From: an uncultured Maribacter sp. | GTDB taxonomy: Bacteria; Bacteroidota; Bacteroidia; Flavobacteriales; Flavobacteriaceae | Assembly (NCBI RefSeq): GCF_947500985.1 | Contig: NZ_CANMTX010000002.1 | Span: 434,001-498,000 of the forward strand | DNA: 64,000 nucleotides | Direction of reading: 5' to 3' | Shown: piece by piece, positions 8,345 through 17,294 of the stretch | Layout: every line of letters starts with the position of its first letter | Position numbering within the stretch: the first letter of the stretch is position 1 | Program-made: the position numbers and the translations under genes | Notes under the pieces: generated by a model | Told to the model about the DNA's origin: nothing | What the model saw: the letters and a program-made list of their open reading frames with translations, nothing else | Databases searched by the model: none

Positions 8345-8743
8345 TTAATAACTCGTTATCTTAATTACCCCATTAGAACCCTGGGTTCCGTACCCTGCAG
8401 CATCTGCGCCAGATAGTATAACTATTTTCTTCACATTATAACTATCTATCAGTTCGTTGACCGAATGAAATGAATTTCCAATTATTTGATTATTTAAAAC
8501 ATATAGTGGTTCTTGATTTCCGCCAGAATCGAATGAGTTTGTTGTTTTATTCAAAATGGGAACATTGTTCTGTAGCACCACCCCTGGCTTTTGCCTTATG
8601 CGTTGCAATAGCGAAACATTAGCTCTATTCTTTTCTCTTAATTCAGTATCTAAAGATGATTTGTCTTTCGTGGTACTTTTCGCAGAACCACAACTACACA
8701 ATAGAATTATTCCTATTAAGTGAAGAGATAGATACGTTTTCAT
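8345..8743 (-). CDS. Lipoprotein consisting of a stand-alone TonB-receptor plug-like domain
   Basis: A 132-aa lipoprotein with a signal peptide and lipobox ending at Cys-18 (IILLCSCGS). The C-terminal half reads like the end of a TonB receptor plug: EPLYVLNNQIIGN, then IDSYNVKKIVILSGADAAGYG, and the final GSNGVIKITSY, which matches the usual plug ending GxxGVIxITTK. There is no barrel and no TonB box. The middle portion is low-complexity and has no recognisable fold. It converges with the DUF2141 gene (6-nt gap). What a plug without a barrel does is unknown; it could bind a partner receptor or act independently in the periplasm. Confidence 0.8.
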   Translation of the reverse strand: MKTYLSLHLIGIILLCSCGSAKSTTKDKSSLDTELREKNRANVSLLQRIRQKPGVVLQNNVPILNKTTNSFDSGGNQEPLYVLNNQIIGNSFHSVNELIDSYNVKKIVILSGADAAGYGTQGSNGVIKITSY

Positions 8744-8793
8744 TTTTATTCAATAATGGTTTCTGAAATTTATGAATTAAAAGTAGATGACAG

Positions 8794-8801
8794 TATCTTT
8801 G
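8794..8801 (+). promoter_or_regulatory. -7 element upstream of the DUF423 gene
   Basis: TATCTTTG matches TAnnTTTG and ends 12 nt before the start codon at 8814, implying a very short leader. No convincing -33 TTTG is seen. Confidence 0.45.
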
Positions 8802-8813
8802 AAATAAAAAGTT

Positions 8814-9200
8814 ATGGTTTTAGTAGCGCAATTGGTAGGAGCTTTGTTGGGTTTGTTAGCTGTAGTATTTGGTGCTTTTGGTGCACATTTACTTAAGAAA
8901 ACATTTACAGCGGATCAATTGAATAGTTTTGAAACGGGAGTAAAATATCAAATGTATCACGCGCTATTAATTTTAATGCTGAGCTTTAATCTTAATCTAG
9001 AAACTGGTCTAGAGAAAGCTATTATCTATTGTCTAATTATTGGAGTCATCTTATTTTCTTTTAGTATCTACGGATTATGTATATCTGCATCCAAAGGAAA
9101 AAAAATAAAAATCTTAGGTCCTATAACCCCTCTTGGCGGACTCTTTTTAGTAGTAGGCTGGGGGTTATTATTCTATAGTTTTATTAAGAACTTGATTTAA
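8814..9200 (+). CDS. DUF423-family membrane protein
   Basis: A 128-aa integral membrane protein with four predicted helices. It contains the family's hallmarks: an N-terminal GALLGLLAVVFGAFGAHLL, then FETGVKYQMYHAL in the second helix, and a GPITPLGGLFLVVGW segment in the last. DUF423 (YgdD-like) proteins are small inner-membrane proteins of unknown function that are widespread in bacteria. Its stop lies two bases from the end of the convergent carboxypeptidase-regulatory gene, so the two transcripts overlap or share a terminator that I could not identify. Confidence 0.9.
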   Translation: MVLVAQLVGALLGLLAVVFGAFGAHLLKKTFTADQLNSFETGVKYQMYHALLILMLSFNLNLETGLEKAIIYCLIIGVILFSFSIYGLCISASKGKKIKILGPITPLGGLFLVVGWGLLFYSFIKNLI

Positions 9201-9201
9201 C

Positions 9202-10740
9202 TTACTCTGCAGAAGTAGCTGTAAATTCTTTAATCGCTGTATTCGGTTCCATAATGGCATACCCTTCCCAGAATGTTGGGTCATATTTAGGCATGTAGAT
9301 GGGTAGTATGGTATTATTTTCTGTAAATCCATCAAAAGTAGCTTGACTAATATTTTCTGATTCAAAAACGATTATTTCATTTTTCACAACATTTATAAAT
9401 ACGAAATCCATATCTCCAGATAATTCGTTCTGCTTATTTCTACCTTTTACAATTCTATTTTTTTCAAAAATCTTTAAAGGTCTTTTTATACCAAAACGTT
9501 CGCCTATCTCAGATTCGTAATAGTGTAAACTGTAATGACCATTGGCGCTTTTATTATATATTATTTTTCCTTTAGATAAGTATTTATTGGTCGAGATTCC
9601 TAATAAACTAAGCTTACTAACGGGTTTTACATTGCTGTAATCTATTTGTATTACAGCGAAATCGTCTGCATTGATATATAATGTACCTTCAAAATCTGCT
9701 GATCCATCTGGTTTAAAAGATATTACATACACAGCGTCATCGCCTAAATAGGTGAATTCATTAAGAGTATAGTTGTATTTTCTAGATTTGAGTATAAAAT
9801 TAAGATCGCTACCATCTTGAGTGGGTAATCCATTTAATATGGAACCTAAATTGTTCCTTTTCCAAGATGCAAAGTTTTTTTGCCGTTCTTCTTTATCTTT
9901 TTTCTTTTTCTCGAGTTCTGCATTTAATGCAGCTACATCTGTTGAGTCTATGTCTTCTTTAAAAAGTTCATTGACTTCATCAGCATCTATTTTAAAGGAT
10001 AATAATCCGGATTTAATTTTGAAATAAGATCCAGGCTTTACATTTTCCTTTAGTATGGAGTTAAATTTTTCTTCCATCTTTTCTTGATTAAGAGTGGTGT
10101 TTTTATCGTACAATTTAGACGCTTTTAACAAATCTAATTTTTGTGATTCTTCATCATAATTACCATATAAATCACCCACTAATTCTTGATAATAAGCATC
10201 ATTTTTAGGTATAGTCGAAATGATGCTATCAATAAACTGTTGGTTTAAGACATCTATAGAAGATTTTTTAACCTTAAAATTACTTTTGGTCCATCGGTCA
10301 AAATATGATGATCGATGAAATAACCTTTTTTTAGTGAGATTATTGGTATAGTTCTTTTCTAAATTATCTTCAACGAAATCCATTATCTCATCGGCCGTAT
10401 AATTTTTGTTTGATACAATAACCTCTCGTAATTCAATCGATTTAGGCGCTAGTACTATTTTTGTATTAGTAAATTCAGATATGGGTTTGGAAACTGCTTT
10501 ATAACCAATAGATGAAATAGTTAAGGAGTCAGACCCAGTAATAGTTTCGTTTAAAAGGAAGTTGAATTTACCTTCTTCATTGGTAATTACACCTTTATCT
10601 TTTAGTTGTATAGTGGCAAAAGGTATAGGTTGTTGGCTAACACTATCTATAACGGTTGCACTTAAGCTCTGTGCATTGGCGTTAAATAGGTTAAAAATTA
10701 GAAATGTAAAAAAAGCTAGAAAAGGTAATTTAGTGTTCAT
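9202..10740 (-). CDS. Secreted protein with N-terminal carboxypeptidase-regulatory-like domain
   Basis: A 512-aa exported protein. A signal peptide ends near NANAQ, followed by a CarboxypepD_reg-like beta-sandwich (about 25-105, with IDSVSQQPIPFATIQLKDKGVITNEEGKF read across its length) and then a long domain of unknown function that includes a Lys/Glu-rich helix (ELEKKKKDKEERQK). In Bacteroidota this architecture occurs in cell-surface and outer-membrane-associated proteins. The track starts at a TTG at 10776; ATG 10740 (MNTKLPFLAFF) is preferred because the signal peptide begins there. There is no barrel-like C-terminus, so it is not a TonB receptor. Confidence 0.85.
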   Translation of the reverse strand: MNTKLPFLAFFTFLIFNLFNANAQSLSATVIDSVSQQPIPFATIQLKDKGVITNEEGKFNFLLNETITGSDSLTISSIGYKAVSKPISEFTNTKIVLAPKSIELREVIVSNKNYTADEIMDFVEDNLEKNYTNNLTKKRLFHRSSYFDRWTKSNFKVKKSSIDVLNQQFIDSIISTIPKNDAYYQELVGDLYGNYDEESQKLDLLKASKLYDKNTTLNQEKMEEKFNSILKENVKPGSYFKIKSGLLSFKIDADEVNELFKEDIDSTDVAALNAELEKKKKDKEERQKNFASWKRNNLGSILNGLPTQDGSDLNFILKSRKYNYTLNEFTYLGDDAVYVISFKPDGSADFEGTLYINADDFAVIQIDYSNVKPVSKLSLLGISTNKYLSKGKIIYNKSANGHYSLHYYESEIGERFGIKRPLKIFEKNRIVKGRNKQNELSGDMDFVFINVVKNEIIVFESENISQATFDGFTENNTILPIYMPKYDPTFWEGYAIMEPNTAIKEFTATSAE

Positions 10741-10845
10741 AGGTTCGATTATTCTTACGCAATCTAGACGAACCAATGTAAGTAACGTTACAATTTTAGA
10801 AACTGTTGTGAACGTTTTAAATAAATTTTAACAAAAATCTAAAGC

Positions 10846-10989
10846 CTAATGACAGCCGCAACCATCTTGACCGCAAGCCTTTGAACTTTCTTTTTTGCTA
10901 GACCAAATAGATTTTGGAATAAAAAATTTAGTAACTATATAACCAACAGAAATAGCTAAAGTGATGTAAACTAAGATGTGTTGTATCAT
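10846..10989 (-). CDS. FeoB-associated Cys-rich membrane protein (47 aa)
   Basis: This gene is too short for the ORF track. The minus strand from ATG 10989 encodes 47 residues: one transmembrane helix (ILVYITLAISVGYIVTKFF) and a tail ending SSKACGQDGCGCH, with four Cys-type and His metal-binding candidates in the last ten residues. Size, topology and the CG..GCGC tail match the FeoB-associated Cys-rich protein family, which is nearly always found just downstream of feoB in Bacteroidota. Here it begins 7 nt after the feoB stop, so it is the third gene of a feoA-feoB operon. It probably helps ferrous iron uptake; its mechanism is not known. Confidence 0.88.
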   Translation of the reverse strand: MIQHILVYITLAISVGYIVTKFFIPKSIWSSKKESSKACGQDGCGCH

Positions 10990-10996
10990 GTGTTTT

Positions 10997-13183
10997 TTAT
11001 TTTAATAATTGATAAGCTATTAAAGCTACAATATAAGCAAATAGGCTCATAAATACTAGCTGACCCGCTGGCCATTTCCAAGAATTCGTTTCTCTTTTTA
11101 CTACAGCAAGTGTACTCATACATTGCATTGCAAATGCATAAAATAGAAGTAGCGAAACACCAGAAGCCAAATTAAATAGTGGTTTTTGAGTTCTAGGGTT
11201 TACTTCTGCAGCCATTCTGTTTTTTATGGTTTCTTCTTCATCATTACCTACGCTGTAAATAGTTGCCAATGTGCCAACAAAAACTTCTCTAGCTGCAAAG
11301 GAGGTGATGACGGCAATACCAATTTTCCAGTCATAACCTAAAGGTCTTACAATAGGTTCTATTGCTTTACCCATATGACCCATATAAGAATGCTCTAATT
11401 TATACCCTGCTATTTCTTGTGCTAAAGCACGTTCTTCAAGTTCTTTTTGTTGGTCTGAAGCGTTAGGGGCATTTATATCAAAACCATCTTGATGGGTTTC
11501 AAAATATATTTCACTACTAGTACTGAAACCTTCTTGTTCTACGCGGTTGGTTACAATGGTCTCTGCGTTTTTAAATTCGTCAGAAGATCCGTTAGAACCT
11601 AAAAACCAAAGTATAATTGAAATTGCCAAGATTATTTTACCTGCTCCGAAAACAAAACTTTTAGTCTTTTCAAGAACGGTATAGCCAACATTTTTAAGTA
11701 ATGGTAATTTGTAATTCGGCATTTCAACAACGAAGAAAGATTTGCTCTTAATCTTAAGAATTTTGTTTAATATTACTGCCGATAAAATAGCTGCCCCAAA
11801 GCCCATTAAGTACAATGACATTAATGTAAGGGCTTTATAGCTCAAACCTAGAAAGCTGCCTTCGGGTATAACCAATGCGATGATAATTAGGTATACCGGC
11901 AATCGTGCAGAACAGGTGGTAAACGGAGTTACCAATATGGTAATTAATCTTTCCTTCCAGTTTTCAATGGTTCTAGTGGCCATTACTGCAGGTATGGCGC
12001 AAGCGGTACCCGATATTAACGGAACAACACTTTTACCGCTTAAACCAAATGGACGCATTATCCTATCCATCAAAAACACAACTCTACTCATGTAGCCTGT
12101 TTCTTCTAACAAGGCTATAAATAGGAACAAGAATGCAATTTGCGGAATGAAAATAACAATACCACCAATACCAGCTAAAATACCTTCAGCAATTAGATTA
12201 GTAAAAACCCCTGGTGGTAAGGTGTCTTTTACCCATTCTGTCGCCGATGCAAAGAATCCGTCAATTAAATCCATTGGGTATTCGCTCCAACCATAAATCG
12301 CTTGAAATATGGTCAATAGTATTAGAAAGAAAATAAGGTAACCAAATACTTTATGGGTTAATACTTTGTCTAAAGTTGCTCTAAAACCTTTTGCGGCATT
12401 AACATCAACTTTATAAGTTTCTTTTAAAATACCATTAATAAACTGGTATCTTAAAATTGTTTCTTTTTGTTGAAGACGTTTTAATTCAGATTTAGATTTA
12501 GTGGCAAATGAAGAGGCGTCTTTAAATAGCGTCTTCTCAAGAGGCATAAAATTGACATCTTGTGTTATTACCAGCCATAATTTGTACACATCTTCTTTTG
12601 GGAATGCGGTAGCAAGTTTTTCAAAATATTCTGGCGCAATTACAGAAATATCTACATTTTGCGTTTTAGGTAAATTCTTGTAATCGGCAATTAACTCTCT
12701 AAGTTTGTCGATACCCGTTTCTTTACGGGTACTAACTAATGCAATTTTTGAGTTTAATTTCTTTTCTAATAATTCAATATCAATGGTAATACCCTTGCGA
12801 GACATACGGTCAGCCATGTTAATGACTAGTATGGCGGGTATTTTTAAGTCTTTTATTTGTGTAAAAAGTAGCAGGTTTCTTTTTAGGTTCTCTACATCAG
12901 AAACAACAATAGCGACATCTGGGTGATCCTTATCATTTTTATTAAGAAGCAATTCGACAGCAACACTTTCGTCTAATGAAGTTGTGTTTAAACTATACGT
13001 ACCTGGTAAATCTAATATATGGGCTTTTACACCTCGTGGAAGTTTACAGATTCCTTCTTTTTTCTCCACCGTTATACCTGGGTAGTTACCCACTTTCTGG
13101 TTTAACCCGGTAAGTTGATTAAAAACCGATGTTTTACCGGTGTTCGGGTTCCCGATAAGGGCTACATTAATTTGTTTGCTCAT
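10997..13183 (-). CDS. feoB: Ferrous iron transport protein B
   Basis: A 728-aa inner-membrane GTP-gated Fe(II) transporter. The G domain opens with the P-loop GNPNTGKTS (11-19) and contains NYPGITVEKKEG, the G3 motif DLPGTYSL and the G4 motif NMAD. It is followed by a helical GDI-type spacer and two Gate regions with the conserved Cys-containing segments SGTACAIPAVMATRTI and TPFTTCSARLPVY. The length and order are typical. It overlaps feoA by 4 bp (ATGA), which indicates translational coupling, and the small Cys-rich protein follows. Control of the operon probably lies at the feoA promoter. Confidence 0.97.
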   Translation of the reverse strand: MSKQINVALIGNPNTGKTSVFNQLTGLNQKVGNYPGITVEKKEGICKLPRGVKAHILDLPGTYSLNTTSLDESVAVELLLNKNDKDHPDVAIVVSDVENLKRNLLLFTQIKDLKIPAILVINMADRMSRKGITIDIELLEKKLNSKIALVSTRKETGIDKLRELIADYKNLPKTQNVDISVIAPEYFEKLATAFPKEDVYKLWLVITQDVNFMPLEKTLFKDASSFATKSKSELKRLQQKETILRYQFINGILKETYKVDVNAAKGFRATLDKVLTHKVFGYLIFFLILLTIFQAIYGWSEYPMDLIDGFFASATEWVKDTLPPGVFTNLIAEGILAGIGGIVIFIPQIAFLFLFIALLEETGYMSRVVFLMDRIMRPFGLSGKSVVPLISGTACAIPAVMATRTIENWKERLITILVTPFTTCSARLPVYLIIIALVIPEGSFLGLSYKALTLMSLYLMGFGAAILSAVILNKILKIKSKSFFVVEMPNYKLPLLKNVGYTVLEKTKSFVFGAGKIILAISIILWFLGSNGSSDEFKNAETIVTNRVEQEGFSTSSEIYFETHQDGFDINAPNASDQQKELEERALAQEIAGYKLEHSYMGHMGKAIEPIVRPLGYDWKIGIAVITSFAAREVFVGTLATIYSVGNDEEETIKNRMAAEVNPRTQKPLFNLASGVSLLLFYAFAMQCMSTLAVVKRETNSWKWPAGQLVFMSLFAYIVALIAYQLLK

Positions 13184-13425
13184 ATAACCGTATTATCTTC
13201 AATAATATCAAGTGCTATATGTAATGCCATTTCTCTTCTAATGGCAATATGTGATCCGTTAACATTGATATAGATAGGGTCGTTTAGTGGAGCTACTTGC
13301 ACTAATTCTACAACGTTACCCGGTAAACAACCTAGTTCTAGTAGTTTTATAGGTAGTAGGTTTTCAGTGAATTCTTTTATAATTCCCTTTTGACCTCTTT
13401 TTAAATGTGCGACTGTAGTTTCCAA
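13180..13425 (-). CDS. feoA: Ferrous iron transport protein A
   Basis: An 81-aa SH3-like cytoplasmic protein that supports FeoB. It carries the family pattern LKRGQKGIIKEF, LLELGCLPGNVVELV and a C-terminal IAIRREMALHI. The start is noteworthy: the only in-frame initiator upstream of the conserved region is TTG at 13425, because a TAA stop lies two codons further upstream and the first ATG is deep inside the domain. A TTG start is therefore well supported. It overlaps feoB by 4 bp. A TACTTTTG promoter element lies 28 nt upstream, adjacent to a palindrome. Confidence 0.94.
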   Translation of the reverse strand: METTVAHLKRGQKGIIKEFTENLLPIKLLELGCLPGNVVELVQVAPLNDPIYINVNGSHIAIRREMALHIALDIIEDNTVI

Positions 13426-13453
13426 TCTTTATTTAGATTCATTATAAGTAAGG

Positions 13454-13480
13454 CAAAAGTAATGGAAATAATATTATTCC
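13454..13480 (-). promoter_or_regulatory. feoAB promoter with adjacent palindrome (candidate iron-regulator site)
   Basis: On the minus strand, TACTTTTG (13454-13461) matches the -7 consensus. Directly upstream, GGAAATAATATTATTCC (13464-13480) is an almost perfect inverted repeat with one extra A. An AT-rich palindrome in the promoter of an iron uptake operon suits a Fur- or DtxR-type repressor; this is inference from position. Confidence 0.45.
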
Positions 13481-13635
13481 CTATACTTTTTAGAATAATT
13501 AACGGCTATTGTTAAGGCTAGTAAACGGTTTTACAAGTCAATGCCGTTGTAGATAAAAATCTTTGAAATATTATCTTAACTATACCGTTGAATATTTGTG
13601 TTTTATTAACATATTAATCAACGACTGCCTTTTTA

Positions 13636-14730
13636 ATGAGATATTCCATATTGTTTTTTTTACTTTTTGCAGGTTTATGTTCAGGACAAAACCCGAACAG
13701 TTATAATTTACAAATTCATCAATATAATTATCCCAGCAACCCATTACCAAATAGTTGTGAGGTTTATGGTGTATCTGCAGCAGTTGAAAATAAATCAATT
13801 ATCACCTACGACTACAGGGGGGATAGGTTGTCGCTTAAAGATTTAAAACTTCGTAATTTAAGCTATAACCCCAGTAATAGTCCTCTAATACCTAAACTAT
13901 ATGCTTTTAGTAAGTACCATAAATCTGAAATTCCTTACGAAAATGGATTTTTATTAAAGTTAGATATGGATGATGTAGTACTATTTCATGAGTATACTGG
14001 TAAAGAAGGTATCTATAATATTAATAGTGAGTATGAGATTCGTTTATCTGTATCGCATAAAGACAAGTTGATTGTAACAGATACTTTACGGTTTGGTAAA
14101 ACTGTAGGTTCTTTTACTTCAGAGTTACCGGCAGAAGATGTTCACATTATTGCCACAAATAAAGCTAATGAACTGGCTTCTAGTTTAACAGATAATATAA
14201 TGTCGAGTGCCATTGGTAACTTTCATCAGTTTTCGAAGAATCTGGTCGATTTAAGCTTTACCAAAGATTTTATTAGATTCTACGGAATTTCTAAGCAGAA
14301 AAAATTAATTACAGGAGAGGAAACGAAAGTGGTTGAAAAAAGAATAAAAAAGCTAGAACAACTTGATAAGAACATTTTAAAGCGTGATGCATTCAATAAT
14401 GAGGTAAAAGAATTGACCGCTATTTTTATGAACTTTAAGACAACGGAGGATTATAAAAACCATGAAGGATATCGATTTTATGTACAAGCCAATTTAGCAA
14501 GTCTATACACCTTGGGCGAGATATTCGATAAAGTACCTTATCATTATAATTTGGCTTTAACCCATACAGAAAAGTCTCGATTTAAAATATGGATCAATGA
14601 TGAGCTTAATAAAACGATGAGGAGAAAAGAAAACAAATCGTTGTTGTTCGATGGTAATATGAAATTCAACGATGGCTACAGTGCTAGCTACCTTGAAATC
14701 TACAATACAAGAAAAAGAGTAATCAACTAA
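13636..14730 (+). CDS. Secreted protein of unknown function (first of a pair)
   Basis: A 364-aa protein with a signal peptide (MRYSILFFLLFAGLCSGQ) and no recognised domain. The N-terminal half looks beta-rich; the C-terminal half (about 240-340) looks helical and contains LASLYTLGEIFDKVPYHYNLAL, which resembles a TPR-like helix pair. The following gene begins 23 nt downstream and has a similar plan: signal peptide, beta-rich N-terminal half, then helices with a comparable segment. I take the two to be distant relatives in one operon. There are no catalytic motifs, no lipobox and no sorting domain. Confidence 0.8.
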   Translation: MRYSILFFLLFAGLCSGQNPNSYNLQIHQYNYPSNPLPNSCEVYGVSAAVENKSIITYDYRGDRLSLKDLKLRNLSYNPSNSPLIPKLYAFSKYHKSEIPYENGFLLKLDMDDVVLFHEYTGKEGIYNINSEYEIRLSVSHKDKLIVTDTLRFGKTVGSFTSELPAEDVHIIATNKANELASSLTDNIMSSAIGNFHQFSKNLVDLSFTKDFIRFYGISKQKKLITGEETKVVEKRIKKLEQLDKNILKRDAFNNEVKELTAIFMNFKTTEDYKNHEGYRFYVQANLASLYTLGEIFDKVPYHYNLALTHTEKSRFKIWINDELNKTMRRKENKSLLFDGNMKFNDGYSASYLEIYNTRKRVIN

Positions 14731-14753
14731 ATTAAGTACATAAACAATCAATT

Positions 14754-16403
14754 ATGAAAAAACCATTACTAGTATTGTTTCTTTTTGGAACAGTGACCAT
14801 TTTTGCACAATCTACAAAAAGCAAGAATATTAAAGTGGCTATTCCTAGTTATGCAAAAAAACCAGTTCCCCAAAATGTAAATACATATATGGGTGCTTTT
14901 GCAAATACGACGAATGCAGTATTGCCCTTTACTGAAGATGAATTTAAAAATGCTTTACAGTTTCAAGACTTTACGCGCTTTTCATCAGATACAGGTACAC
15001 CAGACTTTCTTTTTGCCTTAAACGGGTTATCCGTAAGAGATCTAGATTTAACAATATCTAGGAGTAAAGCCAATGAAACCTATAGTGTGTCTATTGTTCC
15101 TAAGTCAGATGCAGCTATAAGTGTGCTGACCATGTTAAATGGAGAAAGTGTACACTACAATCGTATTCCGGTACTTCCAAAAGCAGATTCACAGGGTACA
15201 ATTATTCCTGTAGTCATTGATTTTAAGTTTGCTGAAGAAGAGAAATATTTGGTCACCAATGATAATGATCAGGCGAAAGCAACACCTTATTTGGTTCAAG
15301 AGTATTTAAAAGAAAACCTTGGCGATAATTTTTTGACCAAGAAATTGGCACCTATACTTTATGAAGATTATGATATAAGGTCAAATTCTGAATTTGAAAA
15401 GTTCTATTTTATAAAAGATAAAAAGACAGAAGGTTTAGAAGATGAGACTAAAGCTAAGGTTCTTGCTTTAGAAGAAACGGCAGCTGCTTTTACCAATTTG
15501 GAGCAATTAAGAGCAGGAAAAGAGCAATTACAATCTTACAGGACATACTGGGAAGAGAAATTAACTAATTATGACTTATCTAGTAAGTCAGGTAAAAAAG
15601 TTGGTTGGGGAATTGTAATGAACTTGTATAATGTAGCCTTGATGCAAGAAGATTTTGAAGCAGCATCGAAGTATATAAACATGGCTTTAGAGACTGAAGA
15701 AAAGAAATGGATAACGAAAGGGAAGAAAAATGCATTTGATAAACATTACGCAAGTTATGTTTTAAATTATGACAAAGATTCTGGAGAGCGTATTTATTCT
15801 GAAGGGTATACCGTTGATCCTATTTTGGCAAAAATTGCAAAGAAAGAGGCTATTCAAGGTAATAATATTGATAAAGTATCAGGTTATGTTATTACAGATG
15901 ATGGTGAAAAGATGGAAGGTAAAATTTCTATGCGTTTTTCTCCTCAAGAACAAGAAGGCGGTAATATTATGGATGTTAGTGGAGACACCACTGCAAAGAG
16001 GGTTACGGTTACTTATGTAAACGAAAAAGGTAAAACCAAAAACGCTTCATTGAAGTGTAAAGAGGTATCTGAAATCGTTATTGAAGATAGAATTTTTGAG
16101 CCTGTAAACCCTAAAAAAGGTGTTCTTAAGACATCTGACGCTGGCTTGTCTGGTTTTAATTTGAACAATACTATTTTTATGGAACGTGTACATAGTGGTA
16201 CGGGCATAAAACTATTTAAAGACCTTACTGGTGTTGATACGTATTACTTTGCTATAGATGGTGTTAAAAAGGCTGAAACAGCTAATGCAGAATTTTTTGC
16301 GAGTTGTGCAACACTTTCAAAACGTATAGAAGATGGTGAGTTTTCAATATCTGAAGAAGATCAGATAAAAATTGCAAAAGCTTATTCTAACGAGTGTAAA
16401 TAA
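14754..16403 (+). CDS. Secreted protein of unknown function (second of a pair)
   Basis: A 549-aa exported protein (signal peptide MKKPLLVLFLFGTVTIFAQ) that I do not recognise. A beta-rich N-terminal part (about 25-180) is followed by a helical middle containing NLYNVALMQEDFEAASKYIN, a TPR-like segment similar to that of the preceding gene. The last 200 residues appear to be another beta-rich domain (VSGYVITDDGEKMEGKISM) of the kind that often handles transition-to-membrane or cargo contacts; no function can be assigned. The pair is closed by a strong hairpin at 16424-16458. No cysteine-rich or catalytic pattern stands out. Confidence 0.8.
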   Translation: MKKPLLVLFLFGTVTIFAQSTKSKNIKVAIPSYAKKPVPQNVNTYMGAFANTTNAVLPFTEDEFKNALQFQDFTRFSSDTGTPDFLFALNGLSVRDLDLTISRSKANETYSVSIVPKSDAAISVLTMLNGESVHYNRIPVLPKADSQGTIIPVVIDFKFAEEEKYLVTNDNDQAKATPYLVQEYLKENLGDNFLTKKLAPILYEDYDIRSNSEFEKFYFIKDKKTEGLEDETKAKVLALEETAAAFTNLEQLRAGKEQLQSYRTYWEEKLTNYDLSSKSGKKVGWGIVMNLYNVALMQEDFEAASKYINMALETEEKKWITKGKKNAFDKHYASYVLNYDKDSGERIYSEGYTVDPILAKIAKKEAIQGNNIDKVSGYVITDDGEKMEGKISMRFSPQEQEGGNIMDVSGDTTAKRVTVTYVNEKGKTKNASLKCKEVSEIVIEDRIFEPVNPKKGVLKTSDAGLSGFNLNNTIFMERVHSGTGIKLFKDLTGVDTYYFAIDGVKKAETANAEFFASCATLSKRIEDGEFSISEEDQIKIAKAYSNECK

Positions 16404-16423
16404 GTTCGAAAGGCTATAATTAT

Positions 16424-16458
16424 AAAGTCCCCTGTACAAAATATGTATAGGGGACTTT
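16424..16458. terminator. Bidirectional terminator between convergent genes
   Basis: AAAGTCCCCT and AGGGGACTTT form a perfect 10-bp stem with a 15-nt loop. It closes the secreted-protein pair on the plus strand and lies at the stop codon of the SCO1/SenC gene on the minus strand. Confidence 0.75.
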
Positions 16459-17132
16459 TACTTTTCATGAGATTCTTGAAGTACTTTAATATCTTTCAAT
16501 AATTTCTCAATATCCTCCTTTTTTGTTCCGTCATAGAAACCTCGAATTCTTTTTCTCTCGTCCACTAAAATGAAATTTTCGGTATGGATCATATCAAATG
16601 GTCCGCCGTCACCATCTGTTTTTACGGCTAAATACGATTTACGGGCTAGGTCATAGATTTGTTTCTTATCACCCGTAACTAAATTCCAATTACTATCGTC
16701 AACTCCTTTTTCAAGGGCATATTTTTTTAACTGGGCAACAGAATCAATTTCTGGTGTTACCGAGTGCGATAATAACATGACATCAGAATCTTTACCAAGC
16801 GATTGTTGTAGATCTACCATGTTTTTGGTCATAATCGGGCAAATGGTAGGGCAAGTGGTAAAGAAGAAATCTGCTACGTAAATTTTACCTTCGTAATTAT
16901 CTTGGGTAATAGTTTCGCCATTTTGGTTCGTCAAAGAGAAATCTGCGATCGTATGGTATTTTCTAACATGCTGTATTTCTTCAGACACCAATTCTGAATT
17001 TACCATAGCAGGCGAATATACCGGTAACAGCTTTACAGGTTGTAGGGCGTTGTAAAAAAGATACATGATAACTGCAGAAATAGGTATCAGTACCAGACCG
17101 AATATTTTGAATTTAGCGAAAAAAGACCGCAT
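16458..17132 (-). CDS. SCO1/SenC-family copper chaperone/thioredoxin-like protein
   Basis: A 224-aa membrane-anchored protein (helix at about 8-28) with a thioredoxin-like SCO domain. The copper site is complete: TTCPTICP supplies C94 and C98, and H183 in DMIHTENFILVD is the third ligand. SCO proteins deliver copper to the CuA site of cytochrome c oxidase or act as periplasmic thiol reductants. The length is normal. No cytochrome oxidase genes are nearby, so its partner is not shown by context. It starts from an ordinary ATG, and its stop lies inside a shared hairpin terminator. Confidence 0.93.
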   Translation of the reverse strand: MRSFFAKFKIFGLVLIPISAVIMYLFYNALQPVKLLPVYSPAMVNSELVSEEIQHVRKYHTIADFSLTNQNGETITQDNYEGKIYVADFFFTTCPTICPIMTKNMVDLQQSLGKDSDVMLLSHSVTPEIDSVAQLKKYALEKGVDDSNWNLVTGDKKQIYDLARKSYLAVKTDGDGGPFDMIHTENFILVDERKRIRGFYDGTKKEDIEKLLKDIKVLQESHEK

Positions 17133-17259
17133 AAGAATTTTTTACAAAGGTACGCTAGGGCTATTTACTTTTCAAGTAAATTCACCCTGTTAGCTGATAA
17201 AATATTCATAAAATACCACTCACTCAGTGTGTTTCTTTTTTTTAGCGGTTGTAAAAATG

Positions 17260-17267
17260 TACTTTTG
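17260..17267 (+). promoter_or_regulatory. -7 element of the rseP promoter
   Basis: TACTTTTG matches TAnnTTTG and ends 27 nt before the preferred rseP start at 17295. Because the transcript would begin near 17274, the GTG start proposed by the ORF track at 17229 is excluded. Confidence 0.5.
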
Positions 17268-17294
17268 TGCGATTTTAATTTTCAGGAAAAAAGA

